Assembly: GCA_025463265.1 (NCBI GenBank)
Contig: JAOBWH010000165.1
Location: forward strand, 23,355-87,354
DNA length: 64,000 nucleotides
Source of the DNA: Ilumatobacteraceae bacterium
Lineage (GTDB): Bacteria; Actinomycetota; Acidimicrobiia; Acidimicrobiales; Iamiaceae
Direction of reading: 5' to 3'
Part shown: piece after piece, positions 46,636 through 55,628 of the stretch
Numbering within the stretch: position 1 is the stretch's first letter
Layout: each line of letters begins with the position of its first letter
Program-made: the position numbers and the translations under genes
Notes under the pieces: model-generated
The model's input: the letters and a program-made list of their open reading frames with translations, nothing else
The model's database searches: none
What the model was told of the DNA's origin: nothing

Positions 46636-48285
46636 TCAGGCGGTGGGGCCGTGGCCGGCCGCCGCCTGCTCGCGCGCCCATGCGTAATCCGGCTTGCCGG
46701 ACGGGGACCGCGAGATGCGCTCGACGAGGACGAGGTCCTTGGGGAGCTTGTAGCGGGCCAGGCGCTCGGCGCCGACGCTCCGCAGGGCCTCGAGGTCGAT
46801 GGTGCGGCCGGGGGTGGCAGCCACGACGGCGACGACCTCCTGGCCCCAGGTGGCCGAGGGCCGCCCGACCACCAGCACGTCGTAGACGCCCGGGTGGTCC
46901 TTGAGCACCTGCTCGACCTCTTCGGCGAAAACCTTCTCGCCGCCGGTGTTGATGGTCACCGACTCGCGGCCGTGCAGCTCCACCGAGCCGTCGGCACGAA
47001 GGGCGGCGCGGTCGCCGGGCACGGACCAGCGCTCCCCGTCGATGACGGGGAAGGTGGCCTGGGTCTTGGCCTCATCGCCCAGGTAGCCGCGGGGGATGCG
47101 GCCGCCCTGGGCCAGCCAGCCGATCTCGCCGTCGCCGGGTGTGAGGCGGCGGGTGAGCTGGTCGTCGAGCACCGCGGCGGTGGCCGACGGGGCGAAGCGC
47201 GTGGGGCCGATCTCGTCGCCGGCGACGGTGTTGGCCACGGCCTGTCGTCCCGACTCGGAGGATCCGAGGACGTCGACGATGCGGAGCTGCGGGACGAGGT
47301 CCAGCAGTTCGGTCCGCAGCGAGGGCGACAAGATGGCGCCGCCGGTGAGGAGGAACCGCAGCGCGGACAGGTCGCGAGGCTGGCGGCGCTGCTCGTCGAC
47401 CAGCGGCCGGGCGAAGGCGTCGCCCACGATGAGCAGCGACGAGACCCCGTGGCGCTCGCACGAGTCGAGGATGTCGGCCGGATCCATGCGGTCGACCCGG
47501 TCCTGGATGACGATGGTCCCGCCGCTGATCCAGGTGCTGAGGGCGTTCCACATCGCCGCGCCGTGCATCAGCGGGGGAGCCGGCAGCGTCGCCAGGTTGC
47601 GGCGGACCGCAGGCTCGACGAGCTCCTCGATGGACTCGTGCTCGGTCCCGTCCTTGCGGCGGACCCCGAGCGCCGCGACGAGGAAGTCGGCCTGGCGCCA
47701 CAGCACGCCCTTGGGGTTGCCGGTGGTGCCACCGGTGTAGAGCACGTAGAGGTCGTCGCCGGACGTGGCCACCCCGGGCGGCTCGGGGGAGGCGCTGGCG
47801 ATGGCGCGCTCGTAGTCGAGCGCGCCGGGCAGCAGGGCGTCGCCGGAGCCGTCGTCCACCCGCAGCAGGAGGGGCTGGCGCTCGAGGCGGGGGAGCACCG
47901 CAGCCAAGGTGTCGGCGAAGCAGCCCTGGTAGACGATGGCCGCAGCCGACGAATCCAGGAGCAGGTAGGCCAGCTCGTCGGCCACGTACCGGTAGTTGAC
48001 GTTGAACGCGCCGGCGCCGGCCTTCGCCGCCCCGAGCTGGGCCTCCAGGTAGGCGTTGCCGTTGTGGAGGTACAGGCCCACGTGGTGGTGCGGCGACTCC
48101 CACCCGGCGCAGTCCGCGAGGGACGCGCGCCGGGTGACGCCGTGGGCGAGCAGCACGTTGGCCAGCCGCCGGGACCGGTCGGTGACCTCGGCCCAGGACC
48201 AGGTCCGGTCGCGCCAGACCAGGCAGGGGCGGTCACCGAGCTCCGCCGCGAGCCGCTCGTGGATGGCGGCCAGATCCAGCTCCAC
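46636..48285 (-). CDS. acyl-CoA synthetase (AMP-forming)
   Basis: A 549-residue ANL-superfamily ligase activating a fatty or aromatic acid to its CoA ester via acyl-AMP. It shows the P-loop-like [17 protein letters not shown], the domain hinge [19 protein letters not shown], and the C-terminal lysine region [13 protein letters not shown]. The wording matches actinobacterial FadD-type proteins of lipid or steroid catabolism. GTG 48285. It begins six bases after the cyclophilin stop codon, so the two are co-transcribed. Confidence 0.9.
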   Translation of the reverse strand: MELDLAAIHERLAAELGDRPCLVWRDRTWSWAEVTDRSRRLANVLLAHGVTRRASLADCAGWESPHHHVGLYLHNGNAYLEAQLGAAKAGAGAFNVNYRYVADELAYLLLDSSAAAIVYQGCFADTLAAVLPRLERQPLLLRVDDGSGDALLPGALDYERAIASASPEPPGVATSGDDLYVLYTGGTTGNPKGVLWRQADFLVAALGVRRKDGTEHESIEELVEPAVRRNLATLPAPPLMHGAAMWNALSTWISGGTIVIQDRVDRMDPADILDSCERHGVSSLLIVGDAFARPLVDEQRRQPRDLSALRFLLTGGAILSPSLRTELLDLVPQLRIVDVLGSSESGRQAVANTVAGDEIGPTRFAPSATAAVLDDQLTRRLTPGDGEIGWLAQGGRIPRGYLGDEAKTQATFPVIDGERWSVPGDRAALRADGSVELHGRESVTINTGGEKVFAEEVEQVLKDHPGVYDVLVVGRPSATWGQEVVAVVAATPGRTIDLEALRSVGAERLARYKLPKDLVLVERISRSPSGKPDYAWAREQAAAGHGPTA

Positions 48286-48291
48286 CGACGG

Positions 48292-48801
48292 TCAGTCGGT
48301 GATGGTGACGCGGTCGATCACGACGTCGTCGTTGGGGCGGTCGCCCCGGCCGACCGGCGTGGAGCTGATGGCGTCGACCACGGCCCTGCTCTCGTCGTCG
48401 GCGACCTCGCCGAAGATGGTGTGGCGGTTGAGCAGGTGCGGGGTGGGCCCGGTGGTGATGAAGAACTGCGAGCCGTTGGTGCCGGGCCCGGCGTTGGCCA
48501 TCGCCAGCTTGTAGGGGGCGTTGAAGTCGTGCGGGCCGCCGAACTCGTCGTCGAACTGGTAGCCGGGGCCGCCGCGGCCGGAGCCGTCAGGGCAACCGCC
48601 CTGGATCATGAATCCGTCGATCACGCGGTGGAAGATGAGGCCGTCGTAGAACGGGGTGGTGCGGCTCTGGCCGATCTCCTCGTCGCGCCAGCTGGGCTCG
48701 CCTTTGGCGAGGCTCGTGAAGCTGGCCACGGTCTTGGGGGCGGTGTCGGCGAACAGGTTCAGGTTGATGTCGCCGCGGTTGGTGTGGAGGGTTGCCTTCA
48801 T
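48292..48801 (-). CDS. cyclophilin-type peptidyl-prolyl isomerase
   Basis: A 169-residue cytoplasmic cyclophilin. Active-site motifs are [13 protein letters not shown] and [15 protein letters not shown], plus a loop with [14 protein letters not shown] sequence near the end. ATG 48801 is preferred because the AGG site spaced nine bases fits it. ATGs at 48810 and 48840 are in frame, but no site fits them and the extra residues look unconserved. It helps fold proline-rich proteins and precedes the acyl-CoA synthetase. Confidence 0.93.
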   Translation of the reverse strand: MKATLHTNRGDINLNLFADTAPKTVASFTSLAKGEPSWRDEEIGQSRTTPFYDGLIFHRVIDGFMIQGGCPDGSGRGGPGYQFDDEFGGPHDFNAPYKLAMANAGPGTNGSQFFITTGPTPHLLNRHTIFGEVADDESRAVVDAISSTPVGRGDRPNDDVVIDRVTITD

Positions 48802-48876
48802 GGTCGGCATCCTGCCACGTCGACCGGCTGGATCGGACATGTCGGCGAATCGGGGAGCGGTGCCGTCAGCGCAAGA

Positions 48877-49488
48877 TCAGCGGTCGTCATCCTCACCGTC
48901 GTCGTCACGGTCCTCGTCCCCGTCGTCGTCGGCGTGCAGCAGGGGGCTGAGGGCCGCTTCGATGCGGGCGGGGTCGACGCCCCGGTTCATCCACGAACCG
49001 GCCGAGCCCAGCACGGCGCTGATCACCGCCTGGGCGCGGATCTCATCGAGGTCACCGTCTGCGGTGAGCCGTGTCGCCCACCGGGCGCGCACCCCGTGGA
49101 GCGCCGGGTGGTCGAACCCCCCGCTCGCGCCGAGGACGCCCCACGCGTCCTGCTCCGCCTCCACGAACGAGCACGTGCCCTGCACGATGGCGCGGACCCG
49201 GGCCGGCGTGGTGCTCGCCCGGCCGAGGCCGTGGCCGACCCAGGTGTCGAGCCGGCTCACGATCTGCACCTGGACGGCGTCGATGAGCCCGCGCCGGTCG
49301 CCCAGGTACGTGTGCACCAGGGCGCGGGAGACACCCGCAGCTTCGGCCACCTCGTCGAACGTGACGAGGAGGGGGTCGTGCTCGGCGAGCAGGCGCTCAG
49401 CAGCTTCGGCGATGAGGCCGCGCCGCGTGTCGGGATCGAGGCGCGGCGCCCGGGGTCGGCGGGCGGGCGGCGTCGGCGGAGCGGTCAG
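48877..49488 (-). CDS. TetR-family regulator with probable CTG start
   Basis: A 203-residue TetR-like repressor with helix-turn-helix [20 protein letters not shown] and a ligand-binding C-terminal half. The last 18 residues are strongly acidic ([15 protein letters not shown]). No ATG, GTG or TTG is available between the upstream gene and the helix-turn-helix. The plausible start is CTG 49488, which overlaps the stop of the oligopeptide ATPase gene as CTGA, in line with the many four-base overlaps in this genome. It is the last gene of the peptide-transporter operon and may regulate it. Confidence 0.75.
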   Translation of the reverse strand: MTAPPTPPARRPRAPRLDPDTRRGLIAEAAERLLAEHDPLLVTFDEVAEAAGVSRALVHTYLGDRRGLIDAVQVQIVSRLDTWVGHGLGRASTTPARVRAIVQGTCSFVEAEQDAWGVLGASGGFDHPALHGVRARWATRLTADGDLDEIRAQAVISAVLGSAGSWMNRGVDPARIEAALSPLLHADDDGDEDRDDDGEDDDR

Positions 49489-50522
49489 GCTGTGGTCCCG
49501 GCCAGGGCCACCTGGGTGATGGACTCGCCGGGCGCCAGCGGATGGTGGCAGGCCACGTAGTGATCGCCCTCGATCTGGGCCATGACCGGAACCTCGTCCA
49601 CGCACTGCTGGTCGGCTCGCGGGCAGCGGGTGCGGAACCGGCAGCCCGACGGCGGCGACAACGGCGACGGGATCTCGCCGCCGAGCGTCTGGCGCCGGTC
49701 GGGCCGGACGTCGGGGTCCGGGACCGGGATCGCGCTGAGCAGGGCGGCGGTGTAGGGGTGGGCCGGGTTCTCGTACATGACGTCGGGATCGCCGACCTCG
49801 CAGAGCCGGCCGAGGTACATGACCGCCACCCGGTCGCTGATGTTCTTCACCACGGCCAGGTCGTGGGCGATGAACAGGAGGGTCAGGCCGTAGCGGCCCT
49901 TCATGTCCTCGAGCAGGTTCAGGATCTGGGCCTGCACCGACACGTCGAGGGCGGAGACCGGTTCGTCGCAGACGATGAGCTTCGGTTCGGTCAGCACGGC
50001 GCGGGCGATGGAGATGCGCTGGCACTGGCCGCCGGAGAACTGGTGGGCGCGCCGGCCCCGGGCGACCGCCGGGTCGAGACCCACGGTCAGCAGCATCTCG
50101 TCGACCTTGGCTTCGCGCTCCTCGCGGCTGCCGACCTTCCAGATGTCGAGCCCCTCGGAGATGATCCGCTCCACCTTGCGGCGGGGGTTCAGCGACGAGA
50201 TGGGATCCTGGAAGATCATCTGGAGCCGCGTGCGCAGCTCCCGCAGCGGCTTGCCCTCGACCCCGACGAGATCGGTCCCCTCGAACAGGACCCGACCCGA
50301 CGTGGGCGTGGGCAGCTGCATGATCGCCTTGCCGGTGGTCGACTTGCCGCACCCGGACTCGCCGACGAGCCCGAGGGTCTCGCCGGGGAGGACGTCGAGC
50401 GACACGTCGGTGACGGCGTGGACCGTCTGACGGCGTCCGGATTTGAACTCGACCACCAGGTTCTCCACGCGGAGGAGCGCGTCCTCGGGGGCGCGGAGGT
50501 GGGCGTCACCGATGCCGGCCAT
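49485..50522 (-). CDS. oligopeptide ABC transporter ATPase (OppF/DppF type)
   Basis: A 345-residue ATPase of a peptide importer. Walker [18 protein letters not shown], signature [15 protein letters not shown] (first residue Phe in place of the usual Leu) and Walker [13 protein letters not shown]. The C-terminal extension has the cysteine-rich [12 protein letters not shown] that binds Fe-S in some Opp/Dpp proteins. ATG 50522 shares one base with the stop of the other ATPase (TGATG). Confidence 0.94.
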   Translation of the reverse strand: MAGIGDAHLRAPEDALLRVENLVVEFKSGRRQTVHAVTDVSLDVLPGETLGLVGESGCGKSTTGKAIMQLPTPTSGRVLFEGTDLVGVEGKPLRELRTRLQMIFQDPISSLNPRRKVERIISEGLDIWKVGSREEREAKVDEMLLTVGLDPAVARGRRAHQFSGGQCQRISIARAVLTEPKLIVCDEPVSALDVSVQAQILNLLEDMKGRYGLTLLFIAHDLAVVKNISDRVAVMYLGRLCEVGDPDVMYENPAHPYTAALLSAIPVPDPDVRPDRRQTLGGEIPSPLSPPSGCRFRTRCPRADQQCVDEVPVMAQIEGDHYVACHHPLAPGESITQVALAGTTA

Positions 50523-51721
50523 CAGTCGGCTCCTTCTTCTCGTGCACCAGACGCGTGGGCACCTGGCGTGTTGGCACCGGGTTGAGCCGACGGCAGGTCG
50601 TCGTGGTCGGGATCGGCTTCGAGGACGGCGTCGAGCACCTCGGGGTGGTCGAGCACGCCGTCGACCGCTGCTTCGTGGCGGGGCACCTCGAGGTCGGTGC
50701 CCACCGGGAAGTGGCAGGCGACGAGGTGGGTCGGGTCGGTGGGGTCGGGGAGCAGCGCCGGCGCATCGACGTGGCAGCGGTCCTGCGCGTAGCGGCACCG
50801 GGGGGCGAACGGGCAGCCCTGGGGGAGGTTCACGAGGTCCGGCGGCCGGCCGCCGATGGCGTCGAGCTTGGTGTGCTTGGCCATCTCCAGCTTGGGGATG
50901 GACTGCAGCAGGGCCTCGGTGTAGGGGTGGCGCACGTTGGCGAACAGGGCCTTGGCCGACGCCTGCTCGACGATCTGGCCGGCGTACATCACCGCGATGT
51001 CGTGCGCCCGACCGGCGACGACGCCGAGGTCGTGGGTGACGAGGATCATCGCCATCTGGCGGTCGCGCTGGAGCTCCTGGAGCAGGTCGAGGATCTGCGC
51101 CTGCACCGTGACGTCGAGCGCCGTGGTGGGCTCATCGGCGAAGAGCATCCGCGGCCCGCAGGCCAGAGCGATCGCGATCATGATGCGCTGGCGCATGCCG
51201 CCGGACATCTCGTGCGGATACATCCGCAGGCGCCGAGCGGGCTCGGGGATGCCCACGGAGGTGAGCAGCGCGAGCGCCGTGTCCTTGGCCTGCTGCTTGG
51301 TGAGATCGAGGTGCTCGTGGAGCGACTCGGTGATCTGGCGCTCCACCCGCAGCACGGGGTTCAGGGCCGTCATCGGGTCCTGGAACACCATGGACATCTG
51401 ATCGCCCCAGTAGGAGCGCATGACGTCGGGCTTGGCGTTGAGGATCTCGTTGCCGTCGTAGATGACGCTGCCCGTGCGGGTGGCGTTGCCGGGCATGAGC
51501 CCCATGATCGAGCGGGACAGCACGGACTTGCCCGATCCGGACTCGCCGACGATGCCGAGCGTGCGGCCGCGCTGGAGGCTCAGGCTGACGCCGCGCACGG
51601 CGCGGACGGTGCCGCGGTCCGAGGAGAACGAGGTGTGGAGGTCGGTCACCTCGAGCAGCGGGGCGTTGCCGGCCGGGGGATCGGGCAGGGGAGCGGTGGC
51701 GGTGTCGGTCACGTCGGTCAC
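50522..51721 (-). CDS. oligopeptide ABC transporter ATPase (OppD/DppD type)
   Basis: A 399-residue ATPase. Walker A GESGSGKSVLSRS, signature MSGGMRQRIMIAIAL, Walker B MLFADEPTTALD, and the C-terminal PFAPRCRYAQDRC cysteine block. It has an unusual 70-residue tail rich in Asp, Glu and His, and a start VTDVTDTATA at the GTGA overlap with the permease stop. It forms a heterodimer with the OppF-like protein. Confidence 0.94.
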   Translation of the reverse strand: MTDVTDTATAPLPDPPAGNAPLLEVTDLHTSFSSDRGTVRAVRGVSLSLQRGRTLGIVGESGSGKSVLSRSIMGLMPGNATRTGSVIYDGNEILNAKPDVMRSYWGDQMSMVFQDPMTALNPVLRVERQITESLHEHLDLTKQQAKDTALALLTSVGIPEPARRLRMYPHEMSGGMRQRIMIAIALACGPRMLFADEPTTALDVTVQAQILDLLQELQRDRQMAMILVTHDLGVVAGRAHDIAVMYAGQIVEQASAKALFANVRHPYTEALLQSIPKLEMAKHTKLDAIGGRPPDLVNLPQGCPFAPRCRYAQDRCHVDAPALLPDPTDPTHLVACHFPVGTDLEVPRHEAAVDGVLDHPEVLDAVLEADPDHDDLPSAQPGANTPGAHASGAREEGAD

Positions 51722-52698
51722 AGCGCGCTCTCCCGGACGTCGAAGCGGTCCCGCATGACGTCGCCCAGGTAGTTGAGCGAGGCGGCGGTGGCGAACACGG
51801 CGAAGATCGGGATCCACACGATGAACGGCGCCTGCTGCAGCTCCGACTGGCCGGTGGCGATCATCGTGCCCCAGGTGGCCTGGGGCGGGTCGACGCTCGC
51901 CCCGAGGATGGCCAGCCCTCCTTCCGCCACGATGGCGATGGCCATGCCCAGCAGGGCGATGGACACCATCGCCGGCAAGACGTTGGGAAGGACCTCGCGG
52001 AAGATGATGCGGCCGTGGGTGGCGCCTTGGGCCCGGGCGGCCATCACGAACTCGCGCTGGGACCACGCGAGCGTGGACGCTCGGGTGATCCGGGCGAGCA
52101 GCGGGATCGACACGATGCCCAGGGCGAGGATCAAGATGAGCGACACCGGGAGCTTGAACGGCTCGGTCTGCCCGGGGCCGACCGGCTCCGGGGACCCCTT
52201 CAGCACCGACACCAGCGACAGCGCCAGCACCAGCTGCGGGATGGCCAACAAGATGTCGAACACGCTGACGAGGGCGTTGCCGGCCCAGTTGCGGAAGTAC
52301 CCGGCCAGCAGGCCGAGGAAGCCGCCGATGACGAAGCCGATCATCACCGCGAAGAAGGCGATGATCAGCGACATGCGGGCCCCGTAGATGGTCCGGGCCA
52401 GCAGGTCGCGTCCGTTGGCGTCGGCGCCGAGGATGGGGCCCCCCGGCTGGAAGGGGGCGAACCGCTTGTCGGCGACCTCGGCGGCCGGATCGTTGAGCGG
52501 CAGCAGGTCGGCGAGGAGCGCCGAGCCGATGATCAAGATCAGCCACCCGGCGGCGATCCAGCCGGTGATGCCGAGGCGCTTCTTCTTGGTCTTGCCCGGG
52601 TCATCGGTCGCAGCTGCCGGCGCGGTGCCGCCCGCCATCTGGACCCGGTCGTTCGCCGTGTGGCCGGCGATGGTGGTGATCGACGTGCTCTCGCTCAT
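51718..52698 (-). CDS. oligopeptide ABC transporter permease (OppC/DppC type)
   Basis: A 326-residue permease with the OppC N-terminal membrane anchor (about 40-65) and five core helices. The EAA loop contacting the ATPases is visible as FVMAARAQGATHGRIIFREV. The conserved GADANGRDLLARTIYGAR precedes the core. The start is fixed by ATGA overlap with OppB. Confidence 0.94.
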   Translation of the reverse strand: MSESTSITTIAGHTANDRVQMAGGTAPAAATDDPGKTKKKRLGITGWIAAGWLILIIGSALLADLLPLNDPAAEVADKRFAPFQPGGPILGADANGRDLLARTIYGARMSLIIAFFAVMIGFVIGGFLGLLAGYFRNWAGNALVSVFDILLAIPQLVLALSLVSVLKGSPEPVGPGQTEPFKLPVSLILILALGIVSIPLLARITRASTLAWSQREFVMAARAQGATHGRIIFREVLPNVLPAMVSIALLGMAIAIVAEGGLAILGASVDPPQATWGTMIATGQSELQQAPFIVWIPIFAVFATAASLNYLGDVMRDRFDVRESAL

Positions 52699-53651
52699 GA
52701 GCGGCGCTCCCGGATCCGGGGATCGAGCACCGTGTACAGGTAGTCGATCAAGAAGTTCAACAGCACGAAGAAGATGGCGATGATCGCCACCATGCTCTGC
52801 AGGGCCACGTACTGGCGCTTGAGGACGGCCTCACCGATGAGCGAGCCCATCCCCGGGATGCGCAGGAGGTACTCGACCACCAGTGCGCCACCGATGAGCG
52901 TGCCGACGCTGAGCCCGGCGACCGTGAGCAGCGTGAGGCTCGAGGGCCGCAGCGCGTGGCGCCACAGCACCCGGCGGTTGGAGATGCCCTTGGCCTTCGC
53001 CATGAGGATGAAGTCCTCCTGCAGCGTGGACACCAGGTCCGAGCGCAGGAGCCGCATGTACACGGCGATCTGGCCGAGCGACAGCGCCAGGACGGGAACC
53101 GCCATGGACTTGATGTGCTCGGTGATGCCGTCCGACGGCGAGGTGTACCCGTCGGTCGGCACCAGGCTCATCTTGACCCCGAACAGGTACGTCAAGATGA
53201 GCGCCACGGCGAAGCCGGGGAGCGAGATGCACCCGAACGCCCCGGCGTTGAAGAGCTTGTCCGCCCGGCTCCCGGACTTGTACGCCGCCCACACCGCGAG
53301 GGGGATGGCGATGCCGAGCGACACGATCTGCACGTAAAGGATGAGCAGCAGCGAGATCGGCAGTGCCGCCCCGATGCGGTCGCGGACCGGGTTCGTCCCG
53401 GTCGAGGTGTAGTAGTTCCCCATGTCGCCGCTGAGGAAGTCCCGGGCCCAGTAGGTCCACTGCACGACCAGCGGTCGGTCGAGGTGGTTCTCCTCCCGGA
53501 ACGCCTGGCGCTGGGTCTGCTCGGGGTTGTCGAAGGGGATGACGACGACCTCGGGCTTGCCGGGCACCATCGAGATGAGCGCCACGGTGAAGAACGTGAC
53601 GCACACGAACACCACGGCGAGTTGCAGGATCCGCTTGCCGATCAGCAGCAT
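52695..53651 (-). CDS. oligopeptide ABC transporter permease (OppB/DppB type)
   Basis: A 318-residue permease with six membrane segments, starting MLLIGKRILQLAVVFVCVTF. The EAA loop is FILMAKAKGISNRRVLWRHA. A GAGAGAGG ribosome binding site lies a few bases upstream, directly below a strong intercistronic hairpin, so expression may be tuned separately from the binding proteins. Confidence 0.94.
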   Translation of the reverse strand: MLLIGKRILQLAVVFVCVTFFTVALISMVPGKPEVVVIPFDNPEQTQRQAFREENHLDRPLVVQWTYWARDFLSGDMGNYYTSTGTNPVRDRIGAALPISLLLILYVQIVSLGIAIPLAVWAAYKSGSRADKLFNAGAFGCISLPGFAVALILTYLFGVKMSLVPTDGYTSPSDGITEHIKSMAVPVLALSLGQIAVYMRLLRSDLVSTLQEDFILMAKAKGISNRRVLWRHALRPSSLTLLTVAGLSVGTLIGGALVVEYLLRIPGMGSLIGEAVLKRQYVALQSMVAIIAIFFVLLNFLIDYLYTVLDPRIRERRS

Positions 53652-53668
53652 CCGAATGGTCCTCTCTC

Positions 53669-53701
53669 AGGCGGCTCGCCGCATGGTGCGACGAGCCGCC
53701 T
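53669..53701 (-). terminator. intercistronic hairpin between binding protein and OppB
   Basis: Arms AGGCGGCTCG (53669-53678) and CGAGCCGCCT (53692-53701) pair perfectly over 10 bp around a 13-nt loop. It lies between the upstream lipoprotein gene and the permease ribosome binding site. Hairpins here commonly stabilise the 3' end of the binding-protein mRNA and partly terminate. Confidence 0.6.
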
Positions 53702-53739
53702 CAGTTCGAAGAGACGGGTGGGTGGGGACAGACGAGGGA

Positions 53740-55494
53740 TCAGTTGTCGATCCAGAGCCCGAGGAGCGAGTGGCCGGTGGCTAGGCCGGTGGAGGGCTGC
53801 AGCGCCGGGTCGTCGGTGGTCTCCTCGCCCGCCTTCGACGGGTCCTCGCCGGGGAGCGGCGGGCCCAGGATGTTGTGCACGTTGCTCTTCTCGACCACAG
53901 CCCACGGCGTGTACCAGGACCACATGTTCCAGACCTGCTTCGCGAACTCCTTGTTGATGTCCTTGTAGATCTCGGCCCGCTTGGCCGCATCGGGCTCGCT
54001 GCGGCCTTCGTCGAGGAGCTTGTTGATGGTCTCGTCGTTGTAGCCACCGAAGTTCACCGGGTTGGATTCGGCGCCGTACCACCACACGTAGTTGATGTCG
54101 GGATCGCCGCCCGGGTAGTTCCGGAACAGCATCGCCTGGTACTTCTTGCCGATGGCGTCGTCGATGAGGGCGGCCTGGTCGCGCTTGACGATCGTGACCT
54201 TCACGCCCAGCTTCTGGGCCCGCTGCTGGACGAGCTCGGCGAGGCGCACGGTGGCGGGGTCCGAGGTCGAGGTGACCGTGAACTCGGCCTTGCCGCCGCT
54301 GGCGACGTACTCCTTGACCAGCTTCTTGGCCTTCTCGAGGTCGTACTTCGGGAAGCCGGGATCTTGGATGTAGGCGATGGAGTCCGGAGCGAAGGGACCG
54401 TTGGCCACGGTGGGCAGGCCGTCGTTCTGGACCTCGTTGATCTCATCTCGGTCGGACCCGTAGGCGAGGGCCTGGCGCATCTTGATGTCGTCGAACGGAG
54501 GCTGGCTGGCGTTGAGCTGCACGAAGGAGACCTCGCCACCGTCCTCGGACACGAGCATGTTGACGTCGCCCGCCTCACGCAGGTCGTAGAGCTGGCCGCC
54601 GATGTCCTCGGCGTTCGTGGTGTGGATGATGTTGGCGCCGTCGCTGCTCTTGAGGGAGTTGATCCGCACGGTGCTGTCGGTCAGCACCCGGAACTCGATG
54701 CCCTCGGCGTAGGGGTAGGGCTTCCCATCGGGGGCCGTCTGCCAGTAGTCCGGGTTGGCGGTGCCGAGGAGCTTGTCGTTCGGGGTCCAGCTGTCGAACT
54801 TGAACGGGCCGGTGCCGATCAGCTTGCGATCGCAGCTCTCCTGATCGTCGAGCTGGGCCTGGGCCATGATCCCCATGCGGCTCGAGCTGTACAGGAACGC
54901 CGGGAAGGCGACCCACGGGACCTTGGTCTTCACCGTGACGGTCTGGCCTTCGGCGGTGACGGTGTCGATGTTGCTCAGCACGAAGGTGAACAGCAGCGGG
55001 CTGCGGCCCTTGTAGGTGCCGCGGTAGGCGTCGATGTTGTTCTTCACGACCTCGCCGGTGAGGTCCGTGCCGTCGTGGAACTTCACGCCGTCGCGGACGG
55101 TGATCGTCCACTCGGTGAAGTCCTCGTTGGGCTCGACGCTCTGAGCCAGGTAGGGGACGTAGTCGCCCTCGGCGTTCGGCACCGTGAGGGTGTCGTAGAT
55201 GGCCCGCACGACCATCATCCCGGAGATGGCGAGCTGCGCCTCGGGGAGGCAGTAGCCGCTCGAGCTGTCGGCCTCGACGCCGTAGACGATGGTCCCGCCG
55301 CGCTTGGGCGTGCCGGCGTCGGACAGGCCGCTCTCGCCGGCCTTGGCATCGAGCCCCTTCTCACTGAGCTTCTCGTCGGACTTCTTGTCGCTCGCCTTGG
55401 TGCCGCCACAGGCGGAGGCCAAGAGGCTGAGCGCCAAGATGGCGGCGACGGCGGCACTGACACGGCGGCCGGACGGCCGGCTTGATGGACGCAT
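53740..55494 (-). CDS. extracellular solute-binding lipoprotein (SBP family 5), copy 1
   Basis: A 584-residue peptide/nickel-type binding protein tethered outside the membrane. Lipobox LSLLASACGG with lipidated C29; the SBP_5 core spans about 70-545. Diagnostic stretches: YIQDPGFPKYD, KLIGTGPFKFDSW and TGHSLLGLWI at the C-terminus. ATG 55494 follows an AGGGG site. It is clearly paralogous to the next gene upstream; both share LPEAQ/ELAISGM and the same ending. Either may set the ligand for the single permease. Confidence 0.92.
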   Translation of the reverse strand: MRPSSRPSGRRVSAAVAAILALSLLASACGGTKASDKKSDEKLSEKGLDAKAGESGLSDAGTPKRGGTIVYGVEADSSSGYCLPEAQLAISGMMVVRAIYDTLTVPNAEGDYVPYLAQSVEPNEDFTEWTITVRDGVKFHDGTDLTGEVVKNNIDAYRGTYKGRSPLLFTFVLSNIDTVTAEGQTVTVKTKVPWVAFPAFLYSSSRMGIMAQAQLDDQESCDRKLIGTGPFKFDSWTPNDKLLGTANPDYWQTAPDGKPYPYAEGIEFRVLTDSTVRINSLKSSDGANIIHTTNAEDIGGQLYDLREAGDVNMLVSEDGGEVSFVQLNASQPPFDDIKMRQALAYGSDRDEINEVQNDGLPTVANGPFAPDSIAYIQDPGFPKYDLEKAKKLVKEYVASGGKAEFTVTSTSDPATVRLAELVQQRAQKLGVKVTIVKRDQAALIDDAIGKKYQAMLFRNYPGGDPDINYVWWYGAESNPVNFGGYNDETINKLLDEGRSEPDAAKRAEIYKDINKEFAKQVWNMWSWYTPWAVVEKSNVHNILGPPLPGEDPSKAGEETTDDPALQPSTGLATGHSLLGLWIDN

Positions 55495-55534
55495 GGGTTC
55501 CCCTGGATGTGCGGTGGGCGGTAGCCGGCTGCCG

Positions 55535-55551
55535 CGGGGGTGTGACCCCCG
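55535..55551 (-). terminator. hairpin between the two binding-protein genes
   Basis: CGGGGGT-GTG-ACCCCCG is a perfect 7-bp stem, just upstream of copy 1. With the palindrome at 55615 it could control read-through between the copies. Confidence 0.45.
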
Positions 55552-55614
55552 GCAAGCGACGTGACCGCGACCATAGCTGGCTCCATCGGGTTCTGTTGTC
55601 GCGCCGCAGCGACT

Positions 55615-55628
55615 TGACCCGCGGGTCA
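55615..55628. promoter_or_regulatory. 14-bp perfect palindrome spanning the stop codon of binding protein copy 2
   Basis: TGACCCGCGGGTCA is exactly self-complementary and contains the TGA stop of the upstream gene. It may be an operator or a short hairpin. Confidence 0.45.
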
